From Anaerocolumna sp. (GTDB lineage: Bacteria; Bacillota; Clostridia; Lachnospirales; Lachnospiraceae): a DNA stretch of 64,000 bases. Positions within the stretch are counted from its first letter, which is position 1. The number at the start of each line of letters is the position of its first letter. This document shows, in pieces, positions 46,342 to 58,262 of this stretch. The notes under the pieces are model-generated. The model was not told the origin of the DNA. It saw only the letters and a list, made by a program, of their open reading frames with translations, and did not search any database. The stretch covers positions 87,744 to 151,743 of the forward strand of contig JARBTX010000001.1 in NCBI GenBank assembly GCA_029239975.1, in the 5' to 3' direction. A program made the translations under genes and the position numbers.

Positions 46342-47712
46342 TTACTTACCATAATATTGATCTAAGAATTCATCCTTAATTCTCTTAAGTTCAGTTCTTG
46401 GAAGAATGGATAACAATTTCCAGCCAAGGTCTAACGTCTCTTCAATATCACGATTTGCATGATATCCTTGAGATACATATTCTTGTTCAAAAGCATCTGC
46501 AAATTTTGCATATAACTTATCAATATCTGTAAGTGCCGCTTCTCCTAATACTACCATTAACTCTTTTGCTTCTTTACCTCTTGCATATGCTGCAAATAAC
46601 TGATTCATAGTATTTGCGTGATCTGCACGAGTTTTTCCAGCGCCGATACCTTTATCCTTAAGACGGGATAAAGAAGGTAATACATCGATTGGTGGAGTAA
46701 CGCTTTGACGATACAATTCACGGCTAAGTATAATCTGACCTTCTGTGATATATCCAGTTAAGTCAGGGATTGGATGTGTTTTGTCATCTTCTGGCATGGT
46801 TAAAATCGGAATCATAGTAATACTTCCGTTTTTACCTTTTTGACGACCTGCACGTTCATATAGAGTAGCCAAGTCAGTATACATATAACCTGGATATCCA
46901 CGACGACCTGGAACTTCTTTACGAGCCGCAGATATTTCACGTAAGGAATCTGCATAGTTTGTAATATCTGTTAATATTACAAGTACATGCATATCTTTTT
47001 CAAATGCAAGATATTCCGCTGCTGTAAGAGCCATACGTGGTGTTGCAATACGCTCAACAGCTGGATCATTTGCAAGGTTTATAAACATTACAGTACGGTC
47101 AATTGCACCAGTTTCACGGAAACTCTCTGTGAAAAAGTTTGCTTCTTCAAATGTTATACCCATAGCTGCAAAAACAACGGCGAATGGTTCGTTTGTTCCA
47201 CGAACCTTTGCTTGACGAGCAATCTGAGCAGCTAAATCAGCATGTGGCAAACCACTGGCAGAAAAGATTGGTAACTTCTGACCACGAACTAATGTATTTA
47301 AACCATCAATTGCTGATACACCAGTTTGAATAAATTCTTGTGGATAGTTTCTTGCAGCTGGATTCATAGGTAAACCGTTAATATCCATACGTTTTTCTGG
47401 AAGTATTTCTGGTCCTTTATCAATAGGTCTTCCAAGACCATCAAACACACGGCTTAGCATATCATCAGATACACCAAGTTCCATACTTCTTCCAAGGAAA
47501 CGTACTTTACTATTTGATAAGTTAATACCTGTTGAACTTTCAAATAACTGAACTAAAGCATTACTACCATCTATCTCAAGTACCTTACAACGACGCCTTT
47601 CGCCACTTGCAAGTTCGATTTCCGCTAATTCGTTGTACGCTACATTTTCTACACCACGAACAAGCATAAGAGGGCCTGCTACCTCTTGTATGGTTCTATA
47701 CTCCTTTGGCAT
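46342..47712 (-). CDS. ntpB: V-type ATPase subunit B
   Basis: The 456-residue non-catalytic head subunit alternates with A in the A3B3 ring and contributes to the nucleotide sites. It has the B-type sequence ([24 protein letters not shown]) without a Walker A lysine, and the conserved [19 protein letters not shown]. It overlaps ntpA by one base and is separated from ntpD by 20 bases. Confidence 0.97.
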   Translation of the reverse strand: MPKEYRTIQEVAGPLMLVRGVENVAYNELAEIELASGERRRCKVLEIDGSNALVQLFESSTGINLSNSKVRFLGRSMELGVSDDMLSRVFDGLGRPIDKGPEILPEKRMDINGLPMNPAARNYPQEFIQTGVSAIDGLNTLVRGQKLPIFSASGLPHADLAAQIARQAKVRGTNEPFAVVFAAMGITFEEANFFTESFRETGAIDRTVMFINLANDPAVERIATPRMALTAAEYLAFEKDMHVLVILTDITNYADSLREISAARKEVPGRRGYPGYMYTDLATLYERAGRQKGKNGSITMIPILTMPEDDKTHPIPDLTGYITEGQIILSRELYRQSVTPPIDVLPSLSRLKDKGIGAGKTRADHANTMNQLFAAYARGKEAKELMVVLGEAALTDIDKLYAKFADAFEQEYVSQGYHANRDIEETLDLGWKLLSILPRTELKRIKDEFLDQYYGK

Positions 47713-49481
47713 TAGGATTCCTCCTTTTGAGACAATTCATCAATTTCTCGATTCATTGTAAAATTTATTTCTTCAAATTCTTTTTCAATTCTATCGCTAG
47801 CAATATATTTAAAACGACCAATTTTTTCACGAACTGGTATTTTTACTAAATCATCTACAGAAACACCTTTATTTAGTGCTTCACAAGCGATATCAAAGTA
47901 GTTTAGAACTAGTTGCATCATTTTATGTTGTTTATCAAGGGATGTATAGGTATCTACTTCATGGAACGCATCCTGATGTAAAAAGTCTTCACGAATAGAA
48001 CGAGCCGCTTCTAATTTTAAACGATCTGGTGCTGAAAGAGCATCCATACCAACTAATTTTACAATTTCATCTAATTCAGATTCATCATGAAGAAGACGCA
48101 TAATACGAGTACGTAATTCCATCCAACTCTCATTTACTTGTGTATTAAACCATTTACCCATATGATCTACATATAAAGAATAACTTGTTAACCAATTGAT
48201 TGCCGGGAAATGTCTACGGTATGCTAAGTTAGCATCAAGACCCCAGAATACCTTTACGATACGTAATGTAGCCTGTGATACTGGTTCAGAAATATCACCA
48301 CCTGGTGGGGATACGGCTCCAATTACAGATAATGCACCTTCTCTACCATCTTTGCCAAGCGAAATTACTCTTCCGGCGCGTTCATAGAATTGTGCAAGAC
48401 GGCTACCTAAGTAAGCTGGGTAACCTTCTTCACCTGGCATTTCTTCCAGACGTCCTGACATTTCACGAAGTGCTTCTGCCCAACGAGAAGTAGAGTCTGC
48501 CATAAGTGCTACAGAGAATCCCATATCACGGAAATACTCAGCTATGGTTATACCAACGTAGATAGAAGCTTCACGTGCAGCAACTGGCATGTCGGATGTA
48601 TTTGCGATTAAAACAGTTCTCTCCATTAAGGAATGACCAGTTTTTGGATCTTTTAATTCTGGGAATTCGTTTAAAACGTCAGTCATTTCGTTTCCACGTT
48701 CACCACAACCAATATATACAACGATATCTGCTTCTGCCCATTTTGCTAACTGATGTTGTACTACTGTTTTACCACTTCCGAAAGGACCTGGTACAGAAGC
48801 AACACCACCTTTTGCGATAGGGAAAAGGGTATCAATTACACGTTGACCTGTTACAAGCGGCATAGAAGGTGGCAATTTTTCTTGATAAGGACGTCCTACA
48901 CGAACAGGCCATTTTTGCATCATAGTTACTTTAGTTGTTTCTCCATTACTTTGTTCAACCATAGCAACTGCTTCATCAAGTGTAAAATCGCCCTCTGAAA
49001 TAGATTTAATAATACCACTAACTTTATTAGGTATCATAATCTTATGTAATACGATTTCGGTTTCATTTACAGTACCAATAATATCTCCTGCTTGTACTTC
49101 ATCGCCTACGGATACAGTAGGTACAAAATGCCATTTTTTATCTCTGTTTAAGGATGGTAACTCTACACCACGAGTTAAATTATTTCCTGTTGCATTCATA
49201 ATATCAACTAATGGTCTTTGTATACCATCGAATATACTACCGATTAATCCAGGTCCTAATTCTACACTTAAAGGTGCTCCTGTTGATTCAACTGGTTCTC
49301 CTGGTCCTAAGCCGGATGTTTCTTCATATACCTGAATAGAAGCCTGGTCTCCATGCATTTCAATGATTTCACCAATTAGTCGCTGTTCGCTAACACGAAC
49401 TACGTCAAACATATTGGCATCACGCATTCCCTCAGCAATAACAAGAGGACCGGCAACTTTTTTTATGGTGCCTTTACTCAT
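47712..49481 (-). CDS. ntpA: V-type ATPase catalytic subunit A
   Basis: The 589-residue catalytic subunit carries Walker [10 protein letters not shown], the catalytic Glu region [13 protein letters not shown], and the A-specific bulge domain (about residues 110-190). It hydrolyses or makes ATP in the A3B3 head. Length is typical of A/V-type subunits. It has the 5' end next to the F subunit gene, 21 bases away. Confidence 0.97.
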   Translation of the reverse strand: MSKGTIKKVAGPLVIAEGMRDANMFDVVRVSEQRLIGEIIEMHGDQASIQVYEETSGLGPGEPVESTGAPLSVELGPGLIGSIFDGIQRPLVDIMNATGNNLTRGVELPSLNRDKKWHFVPTVSVGDEVQAGDIIGTVNETEIVLHKIMIPNKVSGIIKSISEGDFTLDEAVAMVEQSNGETTKVTMMQKWPVRVGRPYQEKLPPSMPLVTGQRVIDTLFPIAKGGVASVPGPFGSGKTVVQHQLAKWAEADIVVYIGCGERGNEMTDVLNEFPELKDPKTGHSLMERTVLIANTSDMPVAAREASIYVGITIAEYFRDMGFSVALMADSTSRWAEALREMSGRLEEMPGEEGYPAYLGSRLAQFYERAGRVISLGKDGREGALSVIGAVSPPGGDISEPVSQATLRIVKVFWGLDANLAYRRHFPAINWLTSYSLYVDHMGKWFNTQVNESWMELRTRIMRLLHDESELDEIVKLVGMDALSAPDRLKLEAARSIREDFLHQDAFHEVDTYTSLDKQHKMMQLVLNYFDIACEALNKGVSVDDLVKIPVREKIGRFKYIASDRIEKEFEEINFTMNREIDELSQKEES

Positions 49482-49502
49482 TTCGATTCACCTGCTTTTT
49501 CT

Positions 49503-49820
49503 TTAATTATTAAAAATAATATCTGAGCCAACTGCTTGCTCAACTGATTTTTTAACGCTTAACATACCCATTCCGGTATTACCAGATACACCTGGTATAG
49601 GAATAATTGCTGGTAAACGTTCAGACCGATAATGATCAATTTCAGTCTCTAGTTTCGCTTGTAATGCTTCTGTAATATAGATAACTGCATATTGTCCTTC
49701 AGCGAGACTCTTTAATTTTTTTGCTGCTTCTACGTCGTCACTTACCGGAAAGGTATCAAGTCCTAGCGCAGCAAAACCATATATACTATCTCTATCACCT
49801 AATACTGCGATTTTATACAT
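49503..49820 (-). CDS. ntpG: V-type ATPase subunit F
   Basis: The 105-residue subunit (NtpG in Enterococcus nomenclature) has a Rossmann-like fold beginning YKIAVLGDRDSIYGFAALG and a flexible C-terminal tail. It binds the D shaft and regulates coupling. Its start overlaps the end of ntpC by 8 bases, so translation is coupled. Confidence 0.92.
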   Translation of the reverse strand: MYKIAVLGDRDSIYGFAALGLDTFPVSDDVEAAKKLKSLAEGQYAVIYITEALQAKLETEIDHYRSERLPAIIPIPGVSGNTGMGMLSVKKSVEQAVGSDIIFNN

Positions 49821-50781
49821 ACATTTCCCTTAACCTTTCCCGAACTAAGTTCTCCGGAAGATTATTTAGTTTACCGGATAATATTATTCTCACAGTTTTA
49901 ATTTCATTTTCACGTGCTAAAATATATGCTGCTAATGGTGAAATACTAAAAGAATTATATTTTTGTGGTTTAATATGCTTGATTATTAAATTATCACACC
50001 ATCTTTCAAATGCAGAAGGTGATTCCTTGATTGCTTGAACTGCTTCTGAGTACACAGTTGTAGAAAGGTAATTATAAATTGCTTCTTCACTATTTAATGC
50101 TGCTTCAATTAGTTGACTACGATCTAAACTTTTACATTTTGCCATAGCTCTCTCAAGAAATTCTATACCTTTTCTGGTCTTAAATCCACGAATAGCAATA
50201 TTTATATTCGAAGCTGCAACTTTTAGTTCAGCATATTCTGAAAGTAATTCATTACCGGATTCAATCCCCTTTTGAAATATGGTTTCTAAAGCTGCCCTAT
50301 CGATAATTACATCACATAACTGGCTATCCCCTGTATGTAACTGTACTTGATAAGCCTCTTCCGCACACTCCCTCATATGTTCAGGAAGTGTACTAAAATC
50401 ATGTTCTTTAACTGCTTTATATATCAAGTCTGGTTTTATAGTACCGTGTGTTATATAAATATTAGGTACATCATCATTTCGATATACCTGTTTAATAGCA
50501 GCTTTCAGATTGTGAAAATCATTACTGTATAAAAATGTATTGAAAATAGACATATCTTCTACAAGTTCACGGATCAAATCCCATGTTTTTTCACGTTCGA
50601 TATGAAGAATTTCTTCTGCTGTTTCATTTCCTGCTCTTCCCCATCCTTTATCTGCTAACATCCTTAAACAATCTCCATAACTTTTACTAGTAAGTAACTG
50701 TTCAAGAAAAGATTTATCTAATAAAGAAAGTTCTTTTGAACGAATACGTGAAACTGCATATATATATTGGTTCTCAGCCAT
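49813..50781 (-). CDS. ntpC: V-type ATPase subunit C
   Basis: The 322-residue subunit connects the rotor shaft to the membrane c-ring (equivalent to eukaryotic subunit d). It has the helical NtpC pattern (YIYAVSRIRSKELSLLDKSF; NIAIRGFKTRKG; SFSISPLAAYILARENEIK). Start 50781 follows GGATAGGCGG; the extra ten codons upstream in the frame lack a site. Confidence 0.93.
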   Translation of the reverse strand: MAENQYIYAVSRIRSKELSLLDKSFLEQLLTSKSYGDCLRMLADKGWGRAGNETAEEILHIEREKTWDLIRELVEDMSIFNTFLYSNDFHNLKAAIKQVYRNDDVPNIYITHGTIKPDLIYKAVKEHDFSTLPEHMRECAEEAYQVQLHTGDSQLCDVIIDRAALETIFQKGIESGNELLSEYAELKVAASNINIAIRGFKTRKGIEFLERAMAKCKSLDRSQLIEAALNSEEAIYNYLSTTVYSEAVQAIKESPSAFERWCDNLIIKHIKPQKYNSFSISPLAAYILARENEIKTVRIILSGKLNNLPENLVRERLREMYV

Positions 50782-50817
50782 GTTACCGCCTATCCTTTCT
50801 TTTTTGATCAAAGTGAA

Positions 50818-51414
50818 TTAATCAAATAATACTTCACACACTTTGTCCTGCAAGGTTTCCTTAGCAGCAGAAAATAATGCCTCAAAAGAGCAATTCACTT
50901 CAACATCACCATAAACCAATATAATTCCGCCATCAATGTTACAAGTTTTTTCAGAAACAGTAAGATTTGCACCACTTTTTTCTGAAAGGGCTTTTAATAC
51001 TTTTTCTTCAAAATCACCTGGCAACCTTTTTTTATCTATAGCAGAAAAAACAATCTGTCCGTTCTGATCTAAGGCATATTTTTTAATAATGTTAACAATT
51101 ACGTTAAAATACTCATTGTCAGGCAAATTTATAAGAGTATCCTTTGCCTTATTAATAATGTTACTTATAATATCAAGTTTTGCATTAAGTATCAATTTCT
51201 TTTCCTGTAAATTAGCTGCAGATTCCGAACGATTTAAATTTGATTTTAAATCTTCGTTTGATTTCTCAATGATATCTGTATACTTCTTTTCAGCTTCTAT
51301 TTTAGCAGAATTTAAAATTTCTTCTGCTTTTGCTTTCGCATCTGCTATAACAGCATTAGCAGCTACAGTAGCATCATCCTCGATCTGTTTTACGATTTTT
51401 TCTAATCCAGTCAT
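50818..51414 (-). CDS. ntpE: V-type ATPase subunit E (peripheral stalk)
   Basis: The 198-residue subunit pairs with the small coiled-coil subunit (53961-54269) to form peripheral stalks. The N-terminal half is an Ala/Lys/Glu-rich helix with hendecad-like spacing (IADAKAKAEEILNSAKIEAEKKY), and the C-terminal half is a compact domain ending in a conserved CSFEALFSAAKETLQ. It has typical length and operon position. Confidence 0.9.
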   Translation of the reverse strand: MTGLEKIVKQIEDDATVAANAVIADAKAKAEEILNSAKIEAEKKYTDIIEKSNEDLKSNLNRSESAANLQEKKLILNAKLDIISNIINKAKDTLINLPDNEYFNVIVNIIKKYALDQNGQIVFSAIDKKRLPGDFEEKVLKALSEKSGANLTVSEKTCNIDGGIILVYGDVEVNCSFEALFSAAKETLQDKVCEVLFD

Positions 51415-51433
51415 AGCTAAGCTCTCCTAACTG

Positions 51434-53930
<2,497 letters not shown>

Positions 53931-53960
53931 AACACAAACACCTCCTTTGAAAAATTTTTT

Positions 53961-54269
53961 TTAAATTACTTCTTTAAGAACAAGATCAATTGCAACTTGT
54001 TCTTTACCTTTTACTAGTTCCTGCATCATAAGGATTTCTTGATTTGCTCTAATAATTGCCTTATCCATAATTTCTTTTCCTTGAAGCTGTGCTTTTTCTA
54101 AATCTATTTCAGCTTTTGCAATCGCTTCTTTGGTTTTTTCAGAAATCATATTCTTGGCTTTCTCTTCCGCTTCACGTAGTATTGCATCTCGTTTTATTAA
54201 AGCATCCTTTTCTAATTGTGCAGCATTTAACTCAGCACTACGAACAGCTTGCACTGTCTCTTTTGCCAT
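53961..54269 (-). CDS. V-type ATPase small coiled-coil stalk subunit (G/H-like)
   Basis: The 102-residue protein is a single long Ala/Lys/Glu helix (AQLEKDALIKRDAILREAEEKAKNM), matching the archaeal AhaH or Enterococcus NtpF stalk partner of subunit E. It is the first gene of the operon, ahead of ntpI by 30 bases. The start is the ATG at 54269; its ribosome binding site GGGGGTGAAAA is good. Subunit naming varies among organisms, so no symbol is given. Confidence 0.85.
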   Translation of the reverse strand: MAKETVQAVRSAELNAAQLEKDALIKRDAILREAEEKAKNMISEKTKEAIAKAEIDLEKAQLQGKEIMDKAIIRANQEILMMQELVKGKEQVAIDLVLKEVI

Positions 54270-54353
54270 TTTTTCACCCCCAACATCTAGTAATATTGGT
54301 ATTAAATGTTACAGACTCATTATAATTTATTTTTATCTAGCTTTCAACATAAT

Positions 54354-54388
54354 CTGAATTTTAACAATGATTTATTGTTAAAATTCAG
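54354..54388. repeat. Perfect 14-bp inverted repeat upstream of the V-ATPase operon
   Basis: CTGAATTTTAACAA and its exact complement flank a 7-base loop. No T-run is present in either direction, so it is not a terminator. It lies 85 bases upstream of the first V-ATPase gene in the 441-base divergent gap to cspA, and may be an operator or leader hairpin. No coding region is supported elsewhere in the gap. Confidence 0.7.
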
Positions 54389-54710
54389 ACTAAATTACTA
54401 TAATACAACGAAATTTTTTATTATTTTACCATATTTCAGTAATTTATTGACATTTATATACATTTTGTTAATATCTGATTTAAATCCAACATTTATTAAC
54501 ACTCATATTTATATTAGATTGTTAGAAAAAATATGTTTCTAAGAATATTAAATATCCTAGAAAAGTTTTATAGATATAAGAATTCTTATGTTAACTAGTT
54601 CATGGTTTTTGCTTTAAAATTAAAATCATTAATTTACCTTAATAAATCTATAACAAAAACAAATACTAAAGAAGAAGATCTTCAATTTATTTTTTATTAA
54701 GGAGAAAGAT

Positions 54711-54920
54711 ATGTCTAGCTATACTGGTGTTGTGAAATGGTTTGATAACGAAAAAGGCTATGGTTTTATTTCAGCAAATAATGGGAATGACGTATTTGTT
54801 CATCATTCTCAAATAAAAGAAAAAGGCACAAATAAGGATATACACGAAGGAGAAGATGTTAGCTTCGATATCGTGCAGGGCGAAAAAGGTCCATCTGCTA
54901 TTAACGTACAAAAATGTTAA
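54711..54920 (+). CDS. Cold-shock-type nucleic-acid-binding protein
   Basis: The 69-residue CspA-family protein is an RNA/ssDNA chaperone. RNP1 (KGYGFI) and RNP2 (VFVHH) are intact and the start is at MSSYTGVVKWFDNEKGYG with AAGGAGAAAG. The 5' untranslated region is long and AT-rich, as in cold-shock mRNAs. It is followed 20 bases later by an HMA-like protein gene. Confidence 0.95.
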   Translation: MSSYTGVVKWFDNEKGYGFISANNGNDVFVHHSQIKEKGTNKDIHEGEDVSFDIVQGEKGPSAINVQKC

Positions 54921-54940
54921 TTAATAGGGAGGAGTCAATT

Positions 54941-55144
54941 ATGAACAAAACTCATTATGATGTATCCGGATTACTAAATACGCAAATCAAGACACAGGTA
55001 AAAAATGCATTAGATAATGTAGACGGTGTTCAAAAAGTAAATGTAGATTTAGGGCAGGGTTCAATAGAGGTTGCTTATAATGATTCCACAGATGAAAAAG
55101 AAATTAAAGATTGTATCGAACGCGTTGGATGTAGAATTGAATAA
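54941..55144 (+). CDS. HMA-like small protein lacking the CxxC metal site
   Basis: The 67-residue protein has the beta-alpha-beta pattern of heavy-metal-associated/copper-chaperone domains (VKNALDNVDGVQKVNVDLGQGSIEVAY...IKDCIERVGCRIE), but the metal-binding loop, usually GMxCxxC, reads SGLLNTQI with no cysteine. It may therefore not bind metals through that loop; Cys residues lie only near the C-terminus. Start 54941 has GGGAGGAG; the open frame extends upstream across the cspA stop. It is probably co-transcribed with cspA. Confidence 0.75.
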   Translation: MNKTHYDVSGLLNTQIKTQVKNALDNVDGVQKVNVDLGQGSIEVAYNDSTDEKEIKDCIERVGCRIE

Positions 55145-55186
55145 AACTTTTTTTAAATGTATAATTTTAAGCTATTTAGGTATAAT

Positions 55187-55443
55187 AATTAATGGATACA
55201 AAATAAGTTTATAAATAAAATTTATTTTATTTTTGAACTTTTACGTATCCGTAGCTTATTATCTCAAGCTACAAAACAAGATATTTAAATTGTCAAATGA
55301 ATTAAGTTGATTATACTGATTAATAATTTTGAATAATTATTTATTAAGTAACCTAACTTATTTAAAGTAAACAATGAAATCTTGTAAAATTAGAGATAAT
55401 AGTGACAAAGCAGGGGTAAAATCCCTGCTTTTGTCATTTTTTT
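55187..55443 (+). ncRNA. Candidate structured small RNA, copy 1 of 3
   Basis: A -10-like TATAAT at 55181-55186 precedes GGATAC (55194-55199), which pairs with GTATCC (55245-55250). Next, GTAGCTT/AAGCTAC (55251-55257/55266-55272) forms a hairpin with the 8-base loop ATTATCTC. This loop is exactly complementary to GAGATAAT at 55393-55400. Near the 3' end, TGACAAAGCAGGG pairs with CCCTGCTTTTGTCA and is followed by seven T residues. The upstream -35 is weak. There is no open frame. It is compared with two related units downstream. Confidence 0.55.
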
Positions 55444-55615
55444 ATTAGCTATCTCTTAAAATTCAGTCAAGTCTCAATTGATAGAAGTTAAATCACTAAA
55501 TAACTATTATTCACATCAAAAGTGTTTATCTACTATTAAGTATACTTACCATATTTAATATTACATATATTTACCTTATTTCATATTGCATATATTTTTT
55601 AATATTAGACATAAT

Positions 55616-55841
55616 AAGTACTGGATAAAAAACTTTTTGATTATATCAAAATTAATTATCCTATCAGATTTATAATAAAGTTGTAGTTGGTCTCGTAACT
55701 ATTACCAGCAAGCATTCTTCAGTTGAATCATCTTACGTTTTCATGCAAATGAAAAAAAATAGCAACTTAACGAATACTCGCATATTACTGATACTATGAG
55801 ACAACGAAAAGCAGGAATTGGATAAATTCCTGCTTTTTTAA
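55616..55841 (+). ncRNA. Candidate structured small RNA, copy 2 of 3
   Basis: TTGCAT (55586-55591) and CATAAT (55610-55615) with an 18-base spacer precede GGATAA (55623-55628), which pairs with TTATCC (55656-55661). GTAGTT/AACTAT closes a hairpin with loop GGTCTCGT (55689-55696). The loop can pair with ATGAGAC at 55796-55802 (one G-U). A terminator (AAAGCAGGAATT/AATTCCTGCTTT then Ts) ends at about 55841. The stem bases differ from copy 1 yet remain paired, which supports a conserved fold. Confidence 0.55.
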
Positions 55842-55912
55842 TATATAAATTGAATGAATTAGATAGTTTCTAAACCTAATTCTTGAATAATAAATTGAAA
55901 AATTGACATAAT

Positions 55913-56166
55913 AATAATGGATACAGAAAATAAAAGAACTAAAAATCTTTTGTTAGTATGTATTCATTAAAATTGAATATAGAAATGTAGTTTAGTCTCG
56001 GAACTGCAAATAGCAAGAATTACAAAAAAAATTAGGGGATGGTTGCGTTGGACAGGTTTGTTTAACAAAATAGTTATCCGAAATTAGAAATTCTCGCTAA
56101 AATTAAATATTGAATAGAGACACAATAAAAAAGCAGGGATATTAATTTATGCCTGCTTTTTTAATT
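55913..56166 (+). ncRNA. Candidate structured small RNA, copy 3 of 3
   Basis: TTGAAT (55883-55888) and CATAAT (55907-55912) precede GGATAC (55919-55924); the 3' partner GTATGT is degenerate here, so the 5' stem is weaker. GTAGTT/AACTGC (55987-55992/56002-56007, one G-U) forms a hairpin with loop TAGTCTCGG. The GTCTC in the loop pairs with GAGAC at 56117-56121. A terminator (AAAAAGCAGG/CCTGCTTTTT) at 56128-56163 follows and also serves the convergent c-di-GMP gene. Confidence 0.5.
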
Positions 56167-58236
56167 TATTTGATTCATAATATGGTTTAATATTTTACGA
56201 TTTTGCACATTAATTTTAAATTCTAAGCCATATTCATATTTATTCTCACCAATTTCCTTTTTCCATATTGGATATCCATAAAGCTTTAAATCACAATCCA
56301 TGAAACGAAATGAAAAAGCTAACATAATCTTATCATTTATAGGCAACCCAATATCTGCAATAAAATATAATCCACCCGGACCTATATTTTTTATATAAGA
56401 TATGGTATCTCCTATATTGATTCGTTTATCATTCATTTTTATTATGGTAAGATTTGCTTCGATAAATTCGTGAAAACTAATTCTTTTATATTTTCTTCGT
56501 TCTGTATTCGTTATGAATTCTTCAGGTAAACTCTCAGGCATCAACTTGTGATGTTCTAACTTATATTCTAATTTCTCCTTTGGTATTGGCTTACTAAATA
56601 AAAATCCTTGCCCTGAATGGCAACCTAATTTTTTTAAATAATTTAACTGTTCAAACGTTTCAATACCCTCAACCAATAATTTAATACTTAAGTCACTACA
56701 TAAATTGTTTACACATTTAATGATGATTGCACTTGTTTCATTGCTAGAGAAATTTTTAAGAAATATTTTATCTAATTTAATGATATCAACTGTAAATCGG
56801 TTTAGATATTGAAGTGATGAAAAGCCTGTACCAAAATCATCTAATGCTATCATAATTCCTTTTGCTCTTAATTCATTGATAATGTTCATTACATGATTAA
56901 AGTTATGAATTAGTATACTCTCCACAATCTCCATAATAAGAAAATTTGGGGTTATGTCATAACCTTCAATTGTTTTTAAAATATTTTCTACAAATCCCTT
57001 TTCATATAACTGAATACTTGAAAAATTAATTGAGACTAACACTTCAGCTAACCCAGTATCCATCCAGCGTTTATAATCCTTACAAACTTCATGAAGCATC
57101 CACTTACCAATATCTATGATATAACCAGTTTCTTCAGCTATGGATATAAATTCCAAAGGTGATACCATTCCCCAAATTGGATGTTCCCACCGTAGTAGCG
57201 CTTCCACAGCAATAATTTGATTTGTTTCTAGATTTACCATAGGTTGATAGTAAACTATCAGCTCATTTCTTTCTATGGATTTACGTAAATCATTTCGCAA
57301 TGAAAAATGTTTATAATGCTGAATATCCATATCTCTAGCATAAAACTGATACCTATTCTTACCTTCTTCTTTAGATCTTGTAAGTGCATAATCTGCATGA
57401 CGCTTTAATCTATCAAGATCGTTCGCATCATTTGGACAGATGCTAATACCTAAATTAACATAAATATCAAGTTCGTACTTATCAACCATAAATGGTTTTT
57501 CATATAAATTTATAATATCTTTTGCTAATTTTTCACAATCATCCAAACCAGTAATATAAGATACTAATAATGCAAATCTTTCATCTGAATAACGGCTGAT
57601 AAATACATTCTTATCAAAAAACATTTTTAATCGTTCGTGAAATTGTAATATTAAGCGATTGGATATTTGCTCGCCAAGTATATCACTAATATATTTTAGT
57701 CCATCGATATCTAACATAATTAATGCAAATAAAATATCATTTTGTTTTGCTTTTTCAATTTCATGATATAATTTTTTATTCAGTAAAATACGATTTGGTA
57801 AATTTGTTAATTCATCATGTGTAGAAATGTACTCAAGATTTCTTTCCATTTCTACTAATTTCGTTATATCACACCAATTTAATAAGATACCATTAATAGA
57901 TTTATTATTTATATGATTCGTCATTGTAAGTACAAAATCATAATGAACTCCATGCATCGTTACAATATGAATCACATCTTTTATTCTTTTACCCGGTTCA
58001 TGTAATATTTGTTTTAACATGCTTATGAATTGATTCGCTGAATTTTCATGAATAAAATCAAGAATATTTTTACCTATCATTTCATTAGGATGATATCCGG
58101 TAATTCGTTCTACTGTTTGACTGATATAACGAATTGTTCCGTTTAGATCAATTATTTCAAATACATCACTAGAATCATTTAATAATGGTTGGATGTAATC
58201 AATCGAATTTTTTGCATATAAATTATCATCTGACAT
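56161..58236 (-). CDS. c-di-GMP phosphodiesterase: PAS, degenerate GGDEF, EAL, PilZ-like
   Basis: The 691-residue cytoplasmic protein has a PAS domain (residues about 15-130), a GGDEF-like domain whose signature reads SRYSDERF and should not make c-di-GMP, a complete EAL domain (EALLRWEHP, NFSSIQLY, IMEIVESI, ALDDFGTGFSSL, KLDK, LVEGIETFEQ, QGFLFSKP) and a C-terminal PilZ-like domain (RRKYKR...NIGPGG). The expected net activity is c-di-GMP hydrolysis to pGpG, possibly tuned by PilZ-bound c-di-GMP or a PAS signal. The stop abuts the terminator of the third small-RNA candidate. The start has a weak GGATGATGA site. Confidence 0.9.
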   Translation of the reverse strand: MSDDNLYAKNSIDYIQPLLNDSSDVFEIIDLNGTIRYISQTVERITGYHPNEMIGKNILDFIHENSANQFISMLKQILHEPGKRIKDVIHIVTMHGVHYDFVLTMTNHINNKSINGILLNWCDITKLVEMERNLEYISTHDELTNLPNRILLNKKLYHEIEKAKQNDILFALIMLDIDGLKYISDILGEQISNRLILQFHERLKMFFDKNVFISRYSDERFALLVSYITGLDDCEKLAKDIINLYEKPFMVDKYELDIYVNLGISICPNDANDLDRLKRHADYALTRSKEEGKNRYQFYARDMDIQHYKHFSLRNDLRKSIERNELIVYYQPMVNLETNQIIAVEALLRWEHPIWGMVSPLEFISIAEETGYIIDIGKWMLHEVCKDYKRWMDTGLAEVLVSINFSSIQLYEKGFVENILKTIEGYDITPNFLIMEIVESILIHNFNHVMNIINELRAKGIMIALDDFGTGFSSLQYLNRFTVDIIKLDKIFLKNFSSNETSAIIIKCVNNLCSDLSIKLLVEGIETFEQLNYLKKLGCHSGQGFLFSKPIPKEKLEYKLEHHKLMPESLPEEFITNTERRKYKRISFHEFIEANLTIIKMNDKRINIGDTISYIKNIGPGGLYFIADIGLPINDKIMLAFSFRFMDCDLKLYGYPIWKKEIGENKYEYGLEFKINVQNRKILNHIMNQIN

Positions 58237-58262
58237 TTTGTCATCATCCGTTCATCAATTTA

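Noticed and set aside
54306..54542. A 78-residue plus-strand frame in the V-ATPase/cspA gap
   Set aside because: It has no ribosome binding site and covers the inverted repeat; codon content looks like random AT-rich DNA.
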